DNA of 49,431 nucleotides from RGIG1681 sp045648025 (GTDB taxonomy: Bacteria; Bacillota; Clostridia; Christensenellales; UBA1242). The translations under genes and the position numbers were made by a program. Shown here in pieces: positions 30,443 to 39,186 of this stretch. Below the pieces are notes generated by a model. The model was given only the letters and a program-made list of their open reading frames with translations. It made no database searches and was not told the DNA's origin. Position 1 is the first letter of the stretch, and each line of letters begins with the position of its first letter. The DNA lies in contig JAZRNH010000003.1 in NCBI GenBank assembly GCA_045648025.1, positions 1-49,431 of the forward strand, read 5' to 3'.

Positions 30443-30955
30443 TTACTTCGCAGCATCATTTGTAACCTTTTGATTTTTGAAAATTAAAATTTTTCTTGTT
30501 GCAAAATTATAAAACAAAACAATTAATGTCATTATAATTTTAACAATCCACTCATTGATTCCAATCACATCAAAACCAAGCCACATTCCAAACATATTTA
30601 AAAACAAGCCACCAGCTGCTAACACAAAAAACAAAATAACACCTTTTGTTGTTTTTGAATTACCTTCATCGTTATAAACAAACTTAATTGAAAGCAAATA
30701 ACTAAAAATAACCGAAACCACAAAACCCGTGCCTGTGCCGATAACTGCTGCAATTGTTTTTGGATCACCAACCTTTCCTATCCACACATTATAAAATTTT
30801 GGATATAAACTTGGCTCAAACAAATATAAAATCACACCCATCACAAGCATATCAATAAGAGTTGTTATTCCACCAACAATCACAAATCTTGCAAATTCAC
30901 AAAATTTTGTATGTTTTTCATTAAAATTTTTATACCAATCAATAATTTTACTCAT
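30443..30955 (-). CDS. GtrA family membrane protein
   Basis: A 170-residue protein with four transmembrane helices and the GtrA pattern: FARFVIVGGITTLIDMLVMG at the first helix and NFATRKILIFKN at the C-terminus. GtrA-like proteins are thought to flip polyprenyl-linked sugars in glycan modification. No glycosyltransferase gene is adjacent. AGGT precedes the ATG. Confidence 0.9.
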   Translation of the reverse strand: MSKIIDWYKNFNEKHTKFCEFARFVIVGGITTLIDMLVMGVILYLFEPSLYPKFYNVWIGKVGDPKTIAAVIGTGTGFVVSVIFSYLLSIKFVYNDEGNSKTTKGVILFFVLAAGGLFLNMFGMWLGFDVIGINEWIVKIIMTLIVLFYNFATRKILIFKNQKVTNDAAK

Positions 30956-30973
30956 AGTCTTTACCTATAAATA

Positions 30974-31002
30974 ATACTAACCACAAATCATTTTAAAGTC
31001 AA
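30974..31002 (-). promoter_or_regulatory. Candidate promoter of GtrA gene
   Basis: TTGACT (30997-31002) and TAGTAT (30974-30979), 17 bases apart on the minus strand. Confidence 0.5.
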
Positions 31003-31004
31003 AC

Positions 31005-31035
31005 AAAAAAGACTAACGGTCTGTTAGTCTTTTTT
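31005..31035 (-). terminator. Terminator after the IscU-like gene
   Basis: A 13-bp stem (AAAAAAGACTAAC and GTTAGTCTTTTTT, loop GGTCT) with T-runs on both strands. It closes the IscS/IscU-like operon, 46 bases past its last stop. Confidence 0.9.
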
Positions 31036-31081
31036 TATTTAAATAAAATTTTGTCATTTTATATATTATTGTTTTTATAAA

Positions 31082-31462
31082 TTAATCGTCATTTTTTGCT
31101 GACTTGTTGAAATAGCTGTCAACAGCTGCATAAATTGTGCTAACAACAGCTTGAACAAGATACATTTTGTTTTCAGGAACTTCTTTAACAATTTCAAGAA
31201 GATTGTTTCCTGTGATTTTGTGAACTTCTTTTAATGATTTTCCAATCATAAGTTTTGTTGCGATGCTTGAAAGTGCAATAGCAACAACACCACCAAAAGT
31301 TTGAAACTGTGCATCAACAATTTTTTCATTTTCAACTTTAATAAAGATTTTAATAATTTCGTTACCTACATCAGAAGTTACTTTTCCAACTCCACTTGCA
31401 CCTTTGATAACACCATAATTTTGTGGATTGTAAAATTCTTCCATAATTACATTTGAATACAT
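31082..31462 (-). CDS. IscU/NifU-N-like scaffold protein lacking all cysteines
   Basis: A 126-residue protein with clear IscU fold sequence: MEEFYNPQNYGVIKG, KIFIKVENEKIVDAQFQTFGG, AIALSSIATKLMIGK, and NKMYLVQAVVSTIYAAVDSY. All three cluster-binding Cys of IscU are replaced: V32 (usually the Cys of CGD, here VGN), G58 (usually FGC, here FGG) and L102 (the Cys of K-x-H-C). There is no Cys anywhere. The ligand Asp is also Asn (N34), although K99 is kept. It starts 1 base after the IscS-like gene and so forms an operon with it. It cannot build a classic 2Fe-2S cluster; its role is unknown. Confidence 0.9.
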   Translation of the reverse strand: MYSNVIMEEFYNPQNYGVIKGASGVGKVTSDVGNEIIKIFIKVENEKIVDAQFQTFGGVVAIALSSIATKLMIGKSLKEVHKITGNNLLEIVKEVPENKMYLVQAVVSTIYAAVDSYFNKSAKNDD

Positions 31463-31463
31463 A

Positions 31464-32648
31464 TTATAATTCCACCTTATTTTTATAAATTCTTATAGCT
31501 GAAACACTTCTAATCTTTTTAACAGTTTTTCTGATTGTTTCAACAATTTCATCGATTTCTTCTCTTGAAAGTTCTGAACCAAGTGTAAATCTAACAGTTG
31601 ATCTAATAGATTCAGAATCTTTTCCCATAGCTGCAAGAACATGAGATGGTGCATTTGTCCCAAATTCTGCAGTTGAACCCATTGAAGCACAAATTCCTTC
31701 TTTGTCTAAAAGCATAACAACGGCTTCAGCTTCGGCACCCTCAAATGTAATTGAACAGTTGTTTGCAAGTCTTTGAGTTGGGTGACCGTTGAGTGAAATG
31801 TTATGAATTGCTTCAGAAATTTTCTTTTGGAAATATTTTCTAAGAACTCTAACTTCTCTAACTTTATCTTCAAGGTTTGTTGTAGCCATTTCAATAGCAA
31901 CACCAAAACCTGCACAAGCTGGAACATTTGCGGTTCCTGCTCTAAGATCAAATTCTTGTCTGCCACCAGACATAAATTTGTTAATTTTTGTTCCGTTTTT
32001 AATATAAAGTGCCCCAACACCTTTTGGTCCATTAATCTTGTGAGCTGAAATTGTAAGAGCATCAACTCCAAGTTCTTTTACATTGATATTAACAGCACCA
32101 ATTGCTTGAGCAGCATCAGTGTGGAAACAAACTTCGTTTTGTTTTGAAAGTTCTGCAATAGCTCTAATTGGCTCAAGAGAACCAACTTCGTGGTTTGCAG
32201 TCATAATTGAAATTAAGATTGTGTTTGGACCAATTGCTTTAATAATTGATGCATAATCAACAACACCATATTCATCAACTGGCACATAAGTAACTTTGAA
32301 ACCTTCTCTTTCAAGTTCTCTGCAAGATTCCAAAACAGATGGATGTTCAATTTGTGAAGTGATGATGTGATTACCCTTTGCTCTGTTTGCTTTTGCAATA
32401 CCTTTTATTGCCCAGTTGTTTGCTTCTGTTCCACCAGATGTAAAATAAATTTCAGATGGGTCAGCACCAATTGCAGTTGCAACTTTTGCTCTTGCTGCTT
32501 CAAGTTCAGCAGCAGCTTGTCTGCCACCAGCATAAATACTTGAGCTGTTTCCTTGACAAGTTGCATAACATTCAAGCATCTTTTTATATACTTCAGCAGA
32601 AAGTGGAGTTGTTGCCGCATGGTCTAAATAATAAACTTTTCTTTCCAT
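31464..32648 (-). CDS. Cysteine desulfurase family protein (IscS/NifS-like) without the catalytic Cys
   Basis: A 394-residue class V aminotransferase-fold protein close to IscS. The PLP machinery is kept: FTSGGTEANNWAIKG (68-83), EHPSVL with H102, HTDAAQ with D178, and SAHKINGPKG with the PLP lysine K204. The mobile loop that carries the catalytic Cys in IscS (GSACTSG) reads GSTAEFG here, with Ala at 327 in the Cys place; the following P-S-H-V-L is normal. Normal cysteine desulfurase chemistry by persulfide is therefore not expected, though a Cys at 320 is 7 residues upstream. It is the first gene of a two-gene operon with a palindromic operator-like site. Confidence 0.92.
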   Translation of the reverse strand: MERKVYYLDHAATTPLSAEVYKKMLECYATCQGNSSSIYAGGRQAAAELEAARAKVATAIGADPSEIYFTSGGTEANNWAIKGIAKANRAKGNHIITSQIEHPSVLESCRELEREGFKVTYVPVDEYGVVDYASIIKAIGPNTILISIMTANHEVGSLEPIRAIAELSKQNEVCFHTDAAQAIGAVNINVKELGVDALTISAHKINGPKGVGALYIKNGTKINKFMSGGRQEFDLRAGTANVPACAGFGVAIEMATTNLEDKVREVRVLRKYFQKKISEAIHNISLNGHPTQRLANNCSITFEGAEAEAVVMLLDKEGICASMGSTAEFGTNAPSHVLAAMGKDSESIRSTVRFTLGSELSREEIDEIVETIRKTVKKIRSVSAIRIYKNKVEL

Positions 32649-32670
32649 ATTTTTCTCCCTAGTTTGATAA

Positions 32671-32691
32671 TATAATAATACTATTATTATA
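32671..32691. promoter_or_regulatory. 21-bp perfect palindrome, operator candidate
   Basis: TATAATAATA, one central base, then TATTATTATA: a perfect 10-bp inverted repeat. It covers the -10 and part of the spacer of the IscS-like operon promoter, the typical place for a repressor. No regulator gene is adjacent. It is AT-only except the centre, so chance is more likely than for a mixed sequence. Confidence 0.5.
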
Positions 32692-32703
32692 ACTAAAAAT
32701 CAA
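32675..32703 (-). promoter_or_regulatory. Promoter of the IscS/IscU-like operon
   Basis: TTGATT (32698-32703) and TATTAT (32675-32680), 17 bases apart on the minus strand, 27 bases before the ATG; AGGGAG follows as ribosome binding site. A second upstream AT-rich tract (32700-32810) has no gene. Confidence 0.65.
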
Positions 32704-32810
32704 TACAGTTTTGAAAATTTTTCGCAAAATTTAAAAAATATTAACCTTTTTAACCCACAAAAATACCAAATTTTGTGTTTTTGCTGCGATTTTTTAAAAT
32801 TTTCAAATAA

Positions 32811-32840
32811 AAAAGACTGATTAAATTAATCAGCCTTTTT
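32811..32840 (-). terminator. Terminator after trxA
   Basis: The palindrome CTGATTAAATTAATCAG (32817-32833) overlaps the last trxA codons and is followed by TCTTTTTT on the minus strand. It separates trxA from the IscS-like operon. Confidence 0.75.
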
Positions 32841-33161
32841 TGTTGCAGCAGTGTTAATAAATCTTTCAATTTCATCAAATTCTTGATAACCTGAAGTTCT
32901 GTCAACTTCTTTACCGTTTGCAAAAACAACAATTGTTGGAACAGCTTCAATTTTATATTTTTGTGCTAAATCTTCTGCACTGTCAACATCAATTTGATAA
33001 AAGAAATACTTGCCTTTATATTTGTCAGAAACATCTTCTAAAATTGGAGCCATCATTCTGCATGGTCCACACCAAGAAGCAGAAAAGTCAACAACACAAA
33101 CTGGTTTTGTTGCAATAATTTCTTCAAATTCTTCATCAGTCATAATTCCAGCATTAAGCAT
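32826..33161 (-). CDS. trxA: Thioredoxin
   Basis: A 111-residue thioredoxin with the active site SASWCGPCRMMAPIL, the cis-Pro motif AVPTIVVFANGKEV, and a conserved GYQEFDEIERFI end. It reduces disulfides in the cytoplasm. AAGGAGG precedes the ATG. It follows hslU by 32 bases without a separate promoter being visible, and ends in a terminator. Confidence 0.95.
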   Translation of the reverse strand: MLNAGIMTDEEFEEIIATKPVCVVDFSASWCGPCRMMAPILEDVSDKYKGKYFFYQIDVDSAEDLAQKYKIEAVPTIVVFANGKEVDRTSGYQEFDEIERFINTAATKKAD

Positions 33162-33193
33162 AATAGTTCCTCCTTAAAAATAATAGTTTTATT

Positions 33194-34519
33194 TTATAAG
33201 ATATATTTGCTCAAGTCAAACTTTTTGCAAATGTTAGACAAATGTTCATCAACATATTTTTTGTCAATTTTAATAGTAATAACTGGATGATCACCTGTTG
33301 CATTAAATGAAACATCTTCAAGCAAACTTTCCATAATTGAATGAAGTCTTCTTGCACCAATATTTTCATTTGTTTCATTTGCAAGAACCGCAATTCTAGC
33401 AATTTCTTCAATACCATCTTTTGCAAAATCAAGCTTAATATTATCAATTTCTAAAAGACTTGTATATTGCAAAATAAGTGAATTTTCTGTATCAGATAAA
33501 ATTTTAACAAAATCTTCATAAGTGATATTTGAAAGTGCAACAGTTGTTGGAAATCTACCTTGAAGCTCAGGAATCAAATCTTCAATTTTTGACAAGTGGA
33601 AAGCACCCGCAGCAATAAACAAAATAAAGTCAGTTCTAATTGGACCATATTTTGTTGAAACGGTTGAACCTTCAACAATTGGAAGCAAATCTCTTTGAAC
33701 ACCTTCTCTTGAAACATCTGGACCGTGAGAACCAGAACCATTTTTGCCAGTAATTTTGTCAATTTCATCAATGAACACAATGCCGTCTTGTTCTGCTCTT
33801 CTAATCGCTTCAGCAGAAACATTGTCCATATCAATAAGTTTTTCACTTTCTTCATTTAAGAAAATGTGCATTGCATCAACAACAGCAAGTCTTTTTTTCT
33901 TCTTTTTCTTAGGAAGAATTCCGCCAAGCATCTCACCAATGTTGAGTTCCATACCCATTCCGCCACCAAGCATTTGCATTGGGCTGTTTTCTTCTAAAAC
34001 TTCAACTTCAATAATTTCGTTATCAATTTTGTGAGATTTGATATCTTCAACAATATGATCTTTTATTGTGTCATCAGCCATATCTGGGTGTTTTGTTTTA
34101 TAGCTTTGAAATAAAGCCAAAACAAGTCTATCATAAGTTGCTTTTTCAGCCTTTTCACGAACTTCATCAAATCTTTCTTTTTTAACAAGTCTGATTGAAG
34201 CTTCTGCAAGATCTCTAATAATAGACTCAACATCTCTTCCAACATAACCAACTTCGGTAAACTTTGTTGCTTCAACTTTAACAAATGGAGCTTTCACAAG
34301 TTTTGCAAGTCTTCTTGCAATTTCAGTTTTACCAACACCTGTTGGACCTTGCATAATAATATTTTTTGGAGTAATTTCTTCTCTGATTTCTGCAGGAAGT
34401 TTACTTCTTCTATATCTGTTTCTAAGTGCAATTGCAACTGCTTTTTTTGCATCATCTTGACCAATGATATATTTGTCAAGTTCATTAACAATTTGCTTTG
34501 GTGATAATTCTAATTTCAT
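33194..34519 (-). CDS. hslU: ATP-dependent protease ATPase subunit HslU
   Basis: AAA+ unfoldase (441 residues) that feeds substrates to HslV. It has the N-terminal LSPKQIVNELDKYIIGQDDAKKAVAIALRNRYRR, Walker A GPTGVGKTE, Walker B IVFIDEIDKI, an intermediate domain, and sensor 2 NIGARRLHSIMESLLED. The C-terminal KYIL tail, which inserts into HslV, is close to the usual pattern. The start was set at 34519 (GAGGAGG upstream), 1 base after hslV. Confidence 0.97.
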   Translation of the reverse strand: MKLELSPKQIVNELDKYIIGQDDAKKAVAIALRNRYRRSKLPAEIREEITPKNIIMQGPTGVGKTEIARRLAKLVKAPFVKVEATKFTEVGYVGRDVESIIRDLAEASIRLVKKERFDEVREKAEKATYDRLVLALFQSYKTKHPDMADDTIKDHIVEDIKSHKIDNEIIEVEVLEENSPMQMLGGGMGMELNIGEMLGGILPKKKKKKRLAVVDAMHIFLNEESEKLIDMDNVSAEAIRRAEQDGIVFIDEIDKITGKNGSGSHGPDVSREGVQRDLLPIVEGSTVSTKYGPIRTDFILFIAAGAFHLSKIEDLIPELQGRFPTTVALSNITYEDFVKILSDTENSLILQYTSLLEIDNIKLDFAKDGIEEIARIAVLANETNENIGARRLHSIMESLLEDVSFNATGDHPVITIKIDKKYVDEHLSNICKKFDLSKYIL

Positions 34520-34520
34520 A

Positions 34521-35057
34521 TTACACCTCCTCAACAGTGATGTGGTTGTTTGTGTAAACACAAATTTCACCAGCAATCTTCATTGCTTTTTCTGCAATTT
34601 CTCTTGCTGAAAGGTCTGTGTTTTCATAAAGAGCCTTTCCAGCAGAAAGTGCATAGTTTCCACCAGAACCAATGGCACAAACACCACCTTCTGGTTCAAA
34701 AACATCACCGTTTCCAGAAATGATTAAAAGTTGATTTTTGTCAGCAGCAATCATCATTGCATCAAGTTGACGAACAGCTTTGTCACTTCTCCAAAGAAGA
34801 GCAAGTTCAACTGCTGCTCTTTCTAAGTTGCCTGAATATTTTTCAAGCATCTTTTCAAAATGTTCACAAAGGTTAAAAGCATCTGCGGTTGAACCAGCAA
34901 AACCAATAACCACTTTATCATTAAAAATTCTTCTTACTTTTCTAGCATTGCCCTTAAAAATGGTATGTTCACCTGCAGTAACTTGGCCGTCACCCGCAAG
35001 AACAATTTTATCACCCTTTTTAACACCAATGATAGTAGTTCCTCTAAATTGAATCAT
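34521..35057 (-). CDS. hslV: ATP-dependent protease subunit HslV
   Basis: Proteasome-like peptidase (178 residues). After a short lead MIQFRG comes TTIIGVKKGDKIVLAGDGQVTAG, so the N-terminal Thr nucleophile would be exposed by removing six residues, as in the Firmicutes CodW type, which also has a short propeptide. NARKVRRIF and SGNGDVFEPEGGVCAIGSGGNYAL are also characteristic. It forms an operon with hslU and trmFO. Confidence 0.96.
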   Translation of the reverse strand: MIQFRGTTIIGVKKGDKIVLAGDGQVTAGEHTIFKGNARKVRRIFNDKVVIGFAGSTADAFNLCEHFEKMLEKYSGNLERAAVELALLWRSDKAVRQLDAMMIAADKNQLLIISGNGDVFEPEGGVCAIGSGGNYALSAGKALYENTDLSAREIAEKAMKIAGEICVYTNNHITVEEV

Positions 35058-35058
35058 A

Positions 35059-36372
35059 TTACAGTTTCTCCTTATAAGCCTTCATATCACTAATGGCTCT
35101 TGCTGAATAAGCTTGTTTTTTGAGAGCCTTATCTTTAATTTTTTCTGGAAGTTCAGGAAGTATTCCAAAATTAGCATTCATTGGCTGAAAATTTTCAGCT
35201 TCAGCCAAAGTGATATAACTGGTTATAGCACCCATTATAGTTGTTTTTGGAAGAATATCAATAGTTTCACCAAGAATTTTTCTAGCAAGAAACATTCCTG
35301 CAATAAGTCCACTTGCAGTGCTTTCCATATATCCTTCAACACCAGAAAGTTGACCCGCCATATATAAATTGTCTATTCCTTTTACTGAATAGTCAAAGTT
35401 TAAGTGCTTTGGTGCACAAATATAGCTGTTTCTATGCATTACACCATACTTAACAAATTCAGCATCTTTTAAAGCTGGAATCATTGAAAATACTCTCTTT
35501 TGCTCTCCAAACTTTAAATTTGTTTGAAAACCAACAATGTTATATAAATTGTTGCTGTTACTTTCTTTTCTAAGTTGCACCACAGCAAAAGGTCTTGTGC
35601 CGTCATCAAGTCTAAGACCAACTGGACGAAGTGGACCATATCTTAATGTATCTTCTCCCCTTGAAGCCATAACTTCAACAGGCATACAACCCTCAAAGAT
35701 TTCTTTCTTTTCAAAAGAATGAAGTTCAACTCTTTCAGCCGAAACTAATTCTTTGATAAAAGCATAATACTCTTCTTTGTTCATATAGCAATTAATGTAA
35801 TCACTATCACCTTTTCCATATCGACCCGCAGTAAATGTTTTTGATGTGTCTAATGTGTCAGCATCAATAATCGGTGCTGATGCATCATAAAAGTGCAAAT
35901 TATCACTTCCTATAAGCGAAGCAATTTCACTTGAAAGTGCATCACTTGTGAGCGGACCAGTTGCCACAATGGTTGGAACAGTCAAATCGAGTTTTGTTAC
36001 TTCTTCTCTATGAATTGTAACACCTTTCATTTCACTAATAAACTTAGTTACCTTATCACTAAACTTATCTCTGTCAACAGCAAGAGCAGAACCTGCCGGA
36101 ACTTTAACTTCTTCAGCAATTTTCAAAATAATTGAATCAAGTTCTTTCATTTCACCTTTAAGACAACCAGAAGCGGTTCCAAGGTCGGCACTTTTGAAAG
36201 AATTTGAACAAACAATTTCTGCAAAGTTTTCACTTTCGTGTGCAGGAGAAAATTTGGTTGGCTTCATTTCGTAAGCATCAACCAAAATTCCTCTCTTTGC
36301 AAGTTGATAAGTTGCCTCAACACCTGCAAGTCCTAATCCTATAACATTAACTCTATTCTTCATTTTGTTCAT
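35059..36372 (-). CDS. trmFO: Methylenetetrahydrofolate-tRNA-(uracil-5-)-methyltransferase TrmFO
   Basis: FAD- and folate-dependent enzyme that makes 5-methyluridine 54 in tRNA. The 437-residue protein has the dinucleotide-binding VNVIGLGLAGVEATYQLAKRG, VCSNSFKSADLGTASGCLKGEM, and the later GQLSGVEGYMESTASGLIAG motif. It overlaps the topA end by 20 bases; a second Met three codons downstream could also serve as start. The topA-trmFO-hslVU order is typical of Firmicutes. Confidence 0.96.
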   Translation of the reverse strand: MNKMKNRVNVIGLGLAGVEATYQLAKRGILVDAYEMKPTKFSPAHESENFAEIVCSNSFKSADLGTASGCLKGEMKELDSIILKIAEEVKVPAGSALAVDRDKFSDKVTKFISEMKGVTIHREEVTKLDLTVPTIVATGPLTSDALSSEIASLIGSDNLHFYDASAPIIDADTLDTSKTFTAGRYGKGDSDYINCYMNKEEYYAFIKELVSAERVELHSFEKKEIFEGCMPVEVMASRGEDTLRYGPLRPVGLRLDDGTRPFAVVQLRKESNSNNLYNIVGFQTNLKFGEQKRVFSMIPALKDAEFVKYGVMHRNSYICAPKHLNFDYSVKGIDNLYMAGQLSGVEGYMESTASGLIAGMFLARKILGETIDILPKTTIMGAITSYITLAEAENFQPMNANFGILPELPEKIKDKALKKQAYSARAISDMKAYKEKL

Positions 36373-38557
36373 CTAATTTGTTTAAAATATCAATACCGTC
36401 TTCTGGTGGTTGCAAATTACTTTCAAATTCTTCATTTGCCTCACTTAAAGAAGACTCTGAATTTGTTTTGTTTTCTATTTTTTCTCTTCTATTATAATTG
36501 CATTTTTTGCAAGATACAACCTTTAAGTTTTTATATAACTTCACAATCATATCTTCTTCGCAATTTGGACATTTTTCATTTGCTGGAATATCCCAAGAAA
36601 CATAGCTGCAATCTGGCCATGCTTCACAACCATAAAATACTTTTCCTTTTTTCGATTTTCTTGCAATTACATTCTTTCCACAAGTTGGACAAATTGCAAC
36701 AACCTTTTTTGGTTCTTCAATAGGCTTTGTGTTTTTGCAAGTTGGATAATTTGGACAAGCCAAAAACTTTCCAAATTTGCCATTTCTAATAACCATCATT
36801 GCTCCGCACTTATCACAAACAACATCCGACTCTTCATCTGGAATTTTTGCCTTTGTTCCATCAACCATAGCTTGTTTTACGGCAGTTTCAAATCCGCCAT
36901 TATAAAATTCAGAAATAACCGCTGTCCACTCTTTTCCTTCATATTCAATATCGTCAAGAGTTTCTTCCATTTCAGCAGTGAATTTAATATTCATAATATC
37001 TGGGAAAAATTTGATAAGCATATCAACAACAACTTTTCCAAGTTCAGTTGGAACAATTGATTTACCATCTCTGTCAACATATTTTCTTGTAAAGAGTGTT
37101 GAAACAGATTGTGTATATGTTGATGGTCTTCCAATACCTTTTTCTTCCATTGCCTTAACAAGACTTGCTTCTGTGTATCTTGCTGGTGGCTTTGTCCATT
37201 TTTGTTCTGGCTTTGTTTCTTTTGCTACAAACTTGTCACCTTTTTCAATATTTGGAAGTTTTGATGAGGTTTCATCATTTTCATCGTCTTGTGTTTGGTT
37301 GTTATAAATTGCAGTGTAACCTTCAAATATTAAACTTCTTCCAGTAGTTTTGAATTTATAACCATTACATTCAAGGTCAACTGAAAGTGAATTATAAGTA
37401 GCATCAGCCATTTGACTTGCCAAAAATCTATCATAAATGAGTTTATAAAGTCTATACTCATCTTTTGAAATTCTGTCTTTCAAGTCAGCTGGTTTATATT
37501 TAAGTGAAATTGGACGAATCGCTTCGTGAGCATCTTGAGCATCTTTTTTATTTTTGAAGTTTCTTGGTTTTTCAACAACATATTTTTCACCATAAACTTC
37601 TTTAATAAATGCCTTAGCTTTTGCTTGAGCTTCAGGAGCAACTCTAGTTGAGTCAGTTCTAATATAGGTAACCAATGGTTGTTTTTTGTTTTGACCGGCA
37701 ATTTCAACACCTTCATAAAGTGTTTGAGCAACCTTGCTGGTTGTTTTCAAACTCATACCAAGTTTGTTAAGAGCATCTTGTTGCATTGTTGAAGTTGTAA
37801 ACGGTGCACTTGGTGAAGATTTTGTAACAGATTTTTTAACGGCAGTTGCAACAAAATCTTGTCCCATAATCTCTGAGCAAATTTTGTCCATTTCTTCTTT
37901 AGACTTAACAGTTTTGTCTTTACCAAGATTGAGTGCTGCCTTAAATGTTTCTTTTGAACCATCAGTTTTGTTTAAGATAACTTGAAGTGTCCAATATTCT
38001 TCTGGTTTAAAGTTTTCAATTTCTCTTTCTCTATCAACAACAAGCCTAAGTGTTACAGATTGCACTCTTCCGGCTGATAAGTTATTTTGAATCTTTTTGC
38101 AAAGAATTGGAGAAATTTTATAACCCACAAGTCTATCCAAAACTCTTCTTGCTTGTTGAGCATTAACAAGTTTGTCGTCAATTGGTCTTGGATTGTTGAT
38201 TGCAATGTTAACCGCCTCTTCACTAATTTCATTATAAGTGATACGATTTGCAATTTTTGGATCAATATCTAAAAGATGACACATATGCCAAGCAATTGCC
38301 TCTCCCTCACGGTCAGGGTCAGATGCAAAATAAACAGCTTCAGCTTTTTTCATTTCTTTCTTTATGTTATCAACATATTTTTTATGATCTGGAACAACCA
38401 CATATTCTGGTTTAAAATTATTTGCTATATCAACACCAAGCCCTTTTTGTGGCAAATCGCGGCAATGACCAAAAGTTGGCATAACTTTATATTCGTCACC
38501 CAAATAATGTTGAACACTATCTCTTTTACCAGGACCTTCAATAAGAACGAGTTTCAT
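36353..38557 (-). CDS. topA: DNA topoisomerase I
   Basis: Type IA topoisomerase (734 residues) that relaxes negative supercoils. It has the N-terminal TOPRIM domain (LVLIEGPGKRDSVQHYL, normally with a VESP-type start; acidic residues in SDPDREGEAIAW), the active-site Tyr in VTYIRTDSTR, and three C-terminal Cys4-type zinc ribbons (CDKCGAMM, CPTCGKNV, CPNCEEDM). An acidic tail ends the protein. AAGGAG precedes the ATG. The N-terminal motif is EGPGKR rather than ESPAK, a mild departure. Confidence 0.96.
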   Translation of the reverse strand: MKLVLIEGPGKRDSVQHYLGDEYKVMPTFGHCRDLPQKGLGVDIANNFKPEYVVVPDHKKYVDNIKKEMKKAEAVYFASDPDREGEAIAWHMCHLLDIDPKIANRITYNEISEEAVNIAINNPRPIDDKLVNAQQARRVLDRLVGYKISPILCKKIQNNLSAGRVQSVTLRLVVDREREIENFKPEEYWTLQVILNKTDGSKETFKAALNLGKDKTVKSKEEMDKICSEIMGQDFVATAVKKSVTKSSPSAPFTTSTMQQDALNKLGMSLKTTSKVAQTLYEGVEIAGQNKKQPLVTYIRTDSTRVAPEAQAKAKAFIKEVYGEKYVVEKPRNFKNKKDAQDAHEAIRPISLKYKPADLKDRISKDEYRLYKLIYDRFLASQMADATYNSLSVDLECNGYKFKTTGRSLIFEGYTAIYNNQTQDDENDETSSKLPNIEKGDKFVAKETKPEQKWTKPPARYTEASLVKAMEEKGIGRPSTYTQSVSTLFTRKYVDRDGKSIVPTELGKVVVDMLIKFFPDIMNIKFTAEMEETLDDIEYEGKEWTAVISEFYNGGFETAVKQAMVDGTKAKIPDEESDVVCDKCGAMMVIRNGKFGKFLACPNYPTCKNTKPIEEPKKVVAICPTCGKNVIARKSKKGKVFYGCEAWPDCSYVSWDIPANEKCPNCEEDMIVKLYKNLKVVSCKKCNYNRREKIENKTNSESSLSEANEEFESNLQPPEDGIDILNKLDEQNEE

Positions 38558-38629
38558 AAAATCTCCTTAAAACTATCTAAACACTAACTAATTATCAATT
38601 TTCTCTTTATCTATATTATATATACACTT

Positions 38630-39169
38630 TTATTCGGTTACATAAGCATACATTTTGACATCAATAAGTTCACCGTCATTATTTGTTGTGAACTTTCTGA
38701 GAACACCTTCAAATTGCATACCAATTTTTTCCATAACCCTTCCACTCTTTCCATTTTCAATATTATGGAAAGCTTGAATTCTTTCAAAACCTTCTTCAAC
38801 CAAATAATCTAAAACAATTTTTCCAGCTTCAGGCATAATGCCTTTGCCCCAATGTGTGTCATCAAGAACCCAACCAAGTTCAACTTTCTTTTTTGGCTTA
38901 TCCATTCTAACAACATCAATTGAGCCAACAACTTCATTTGTTTCTTTCAAAACAATTGCCCATCTATAAGTATCTTCATTTTCATATGCAGGAAGAACGA
39001 ATCCATTTAAAAATGATTTTGCATCTTCAACAGACTTATGAGTTTTCCAACTTAAATATTTTGTAACTGTATCTTTGCTAGAATAATTATTAAAAATCTG
39101 CTCAGCATCATCTGCTTCAAATTTTCTAAGTATCAATCTATCAGTTTCAAACCATTTAGATTTATCCAT
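38630..39169 (-). CDS. GNAT family N-acetyltransferase (RimJ/RimL-like)
   Basis: A 179-residue acetyltransferase of the RimJ/RimL group. It has FETDRLILRKFEADDAEQIF, VGSIDVVRM, a GWVLDDTHWGKGIMPEAGK acetyl-CoA loop, and the FHNIENGKSGRVMEKIGMQFEG signature. These enzymes acetylate protein N-termini, aminoglycosides or small amines; the substrate is not known. It lies between dprA and topA, with a promoter region of its own that carries a direct repeat. Confidence 0.93.
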   Translation of the reverse strand: MDKSKWFETDRLILRKFEADDAEQIFNNYSSKDTVTKYLSWKTHKSVEDAKSFLNGFVLPAYENEDTYRWAIVLKETNEVVGSIDVVRMDKPKKKVELGWVLDDTHWGKGIMPEAGKIVLDYLVEEGFERIQAFHNIENGKSGRVMEKIGMQFEGVLRKFTTNNDGELIDVKMYAYVTE

Positions 39170-39186
39170 AACATTTTCTCCTTTGC

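Noticed and set aside
32649..33161. trxA as part of the IscS/IscU-like operon
   Set aside because: A terminator follows trxA and a separate promoter precedes the IscS-like gene, so the link is only adjacency.
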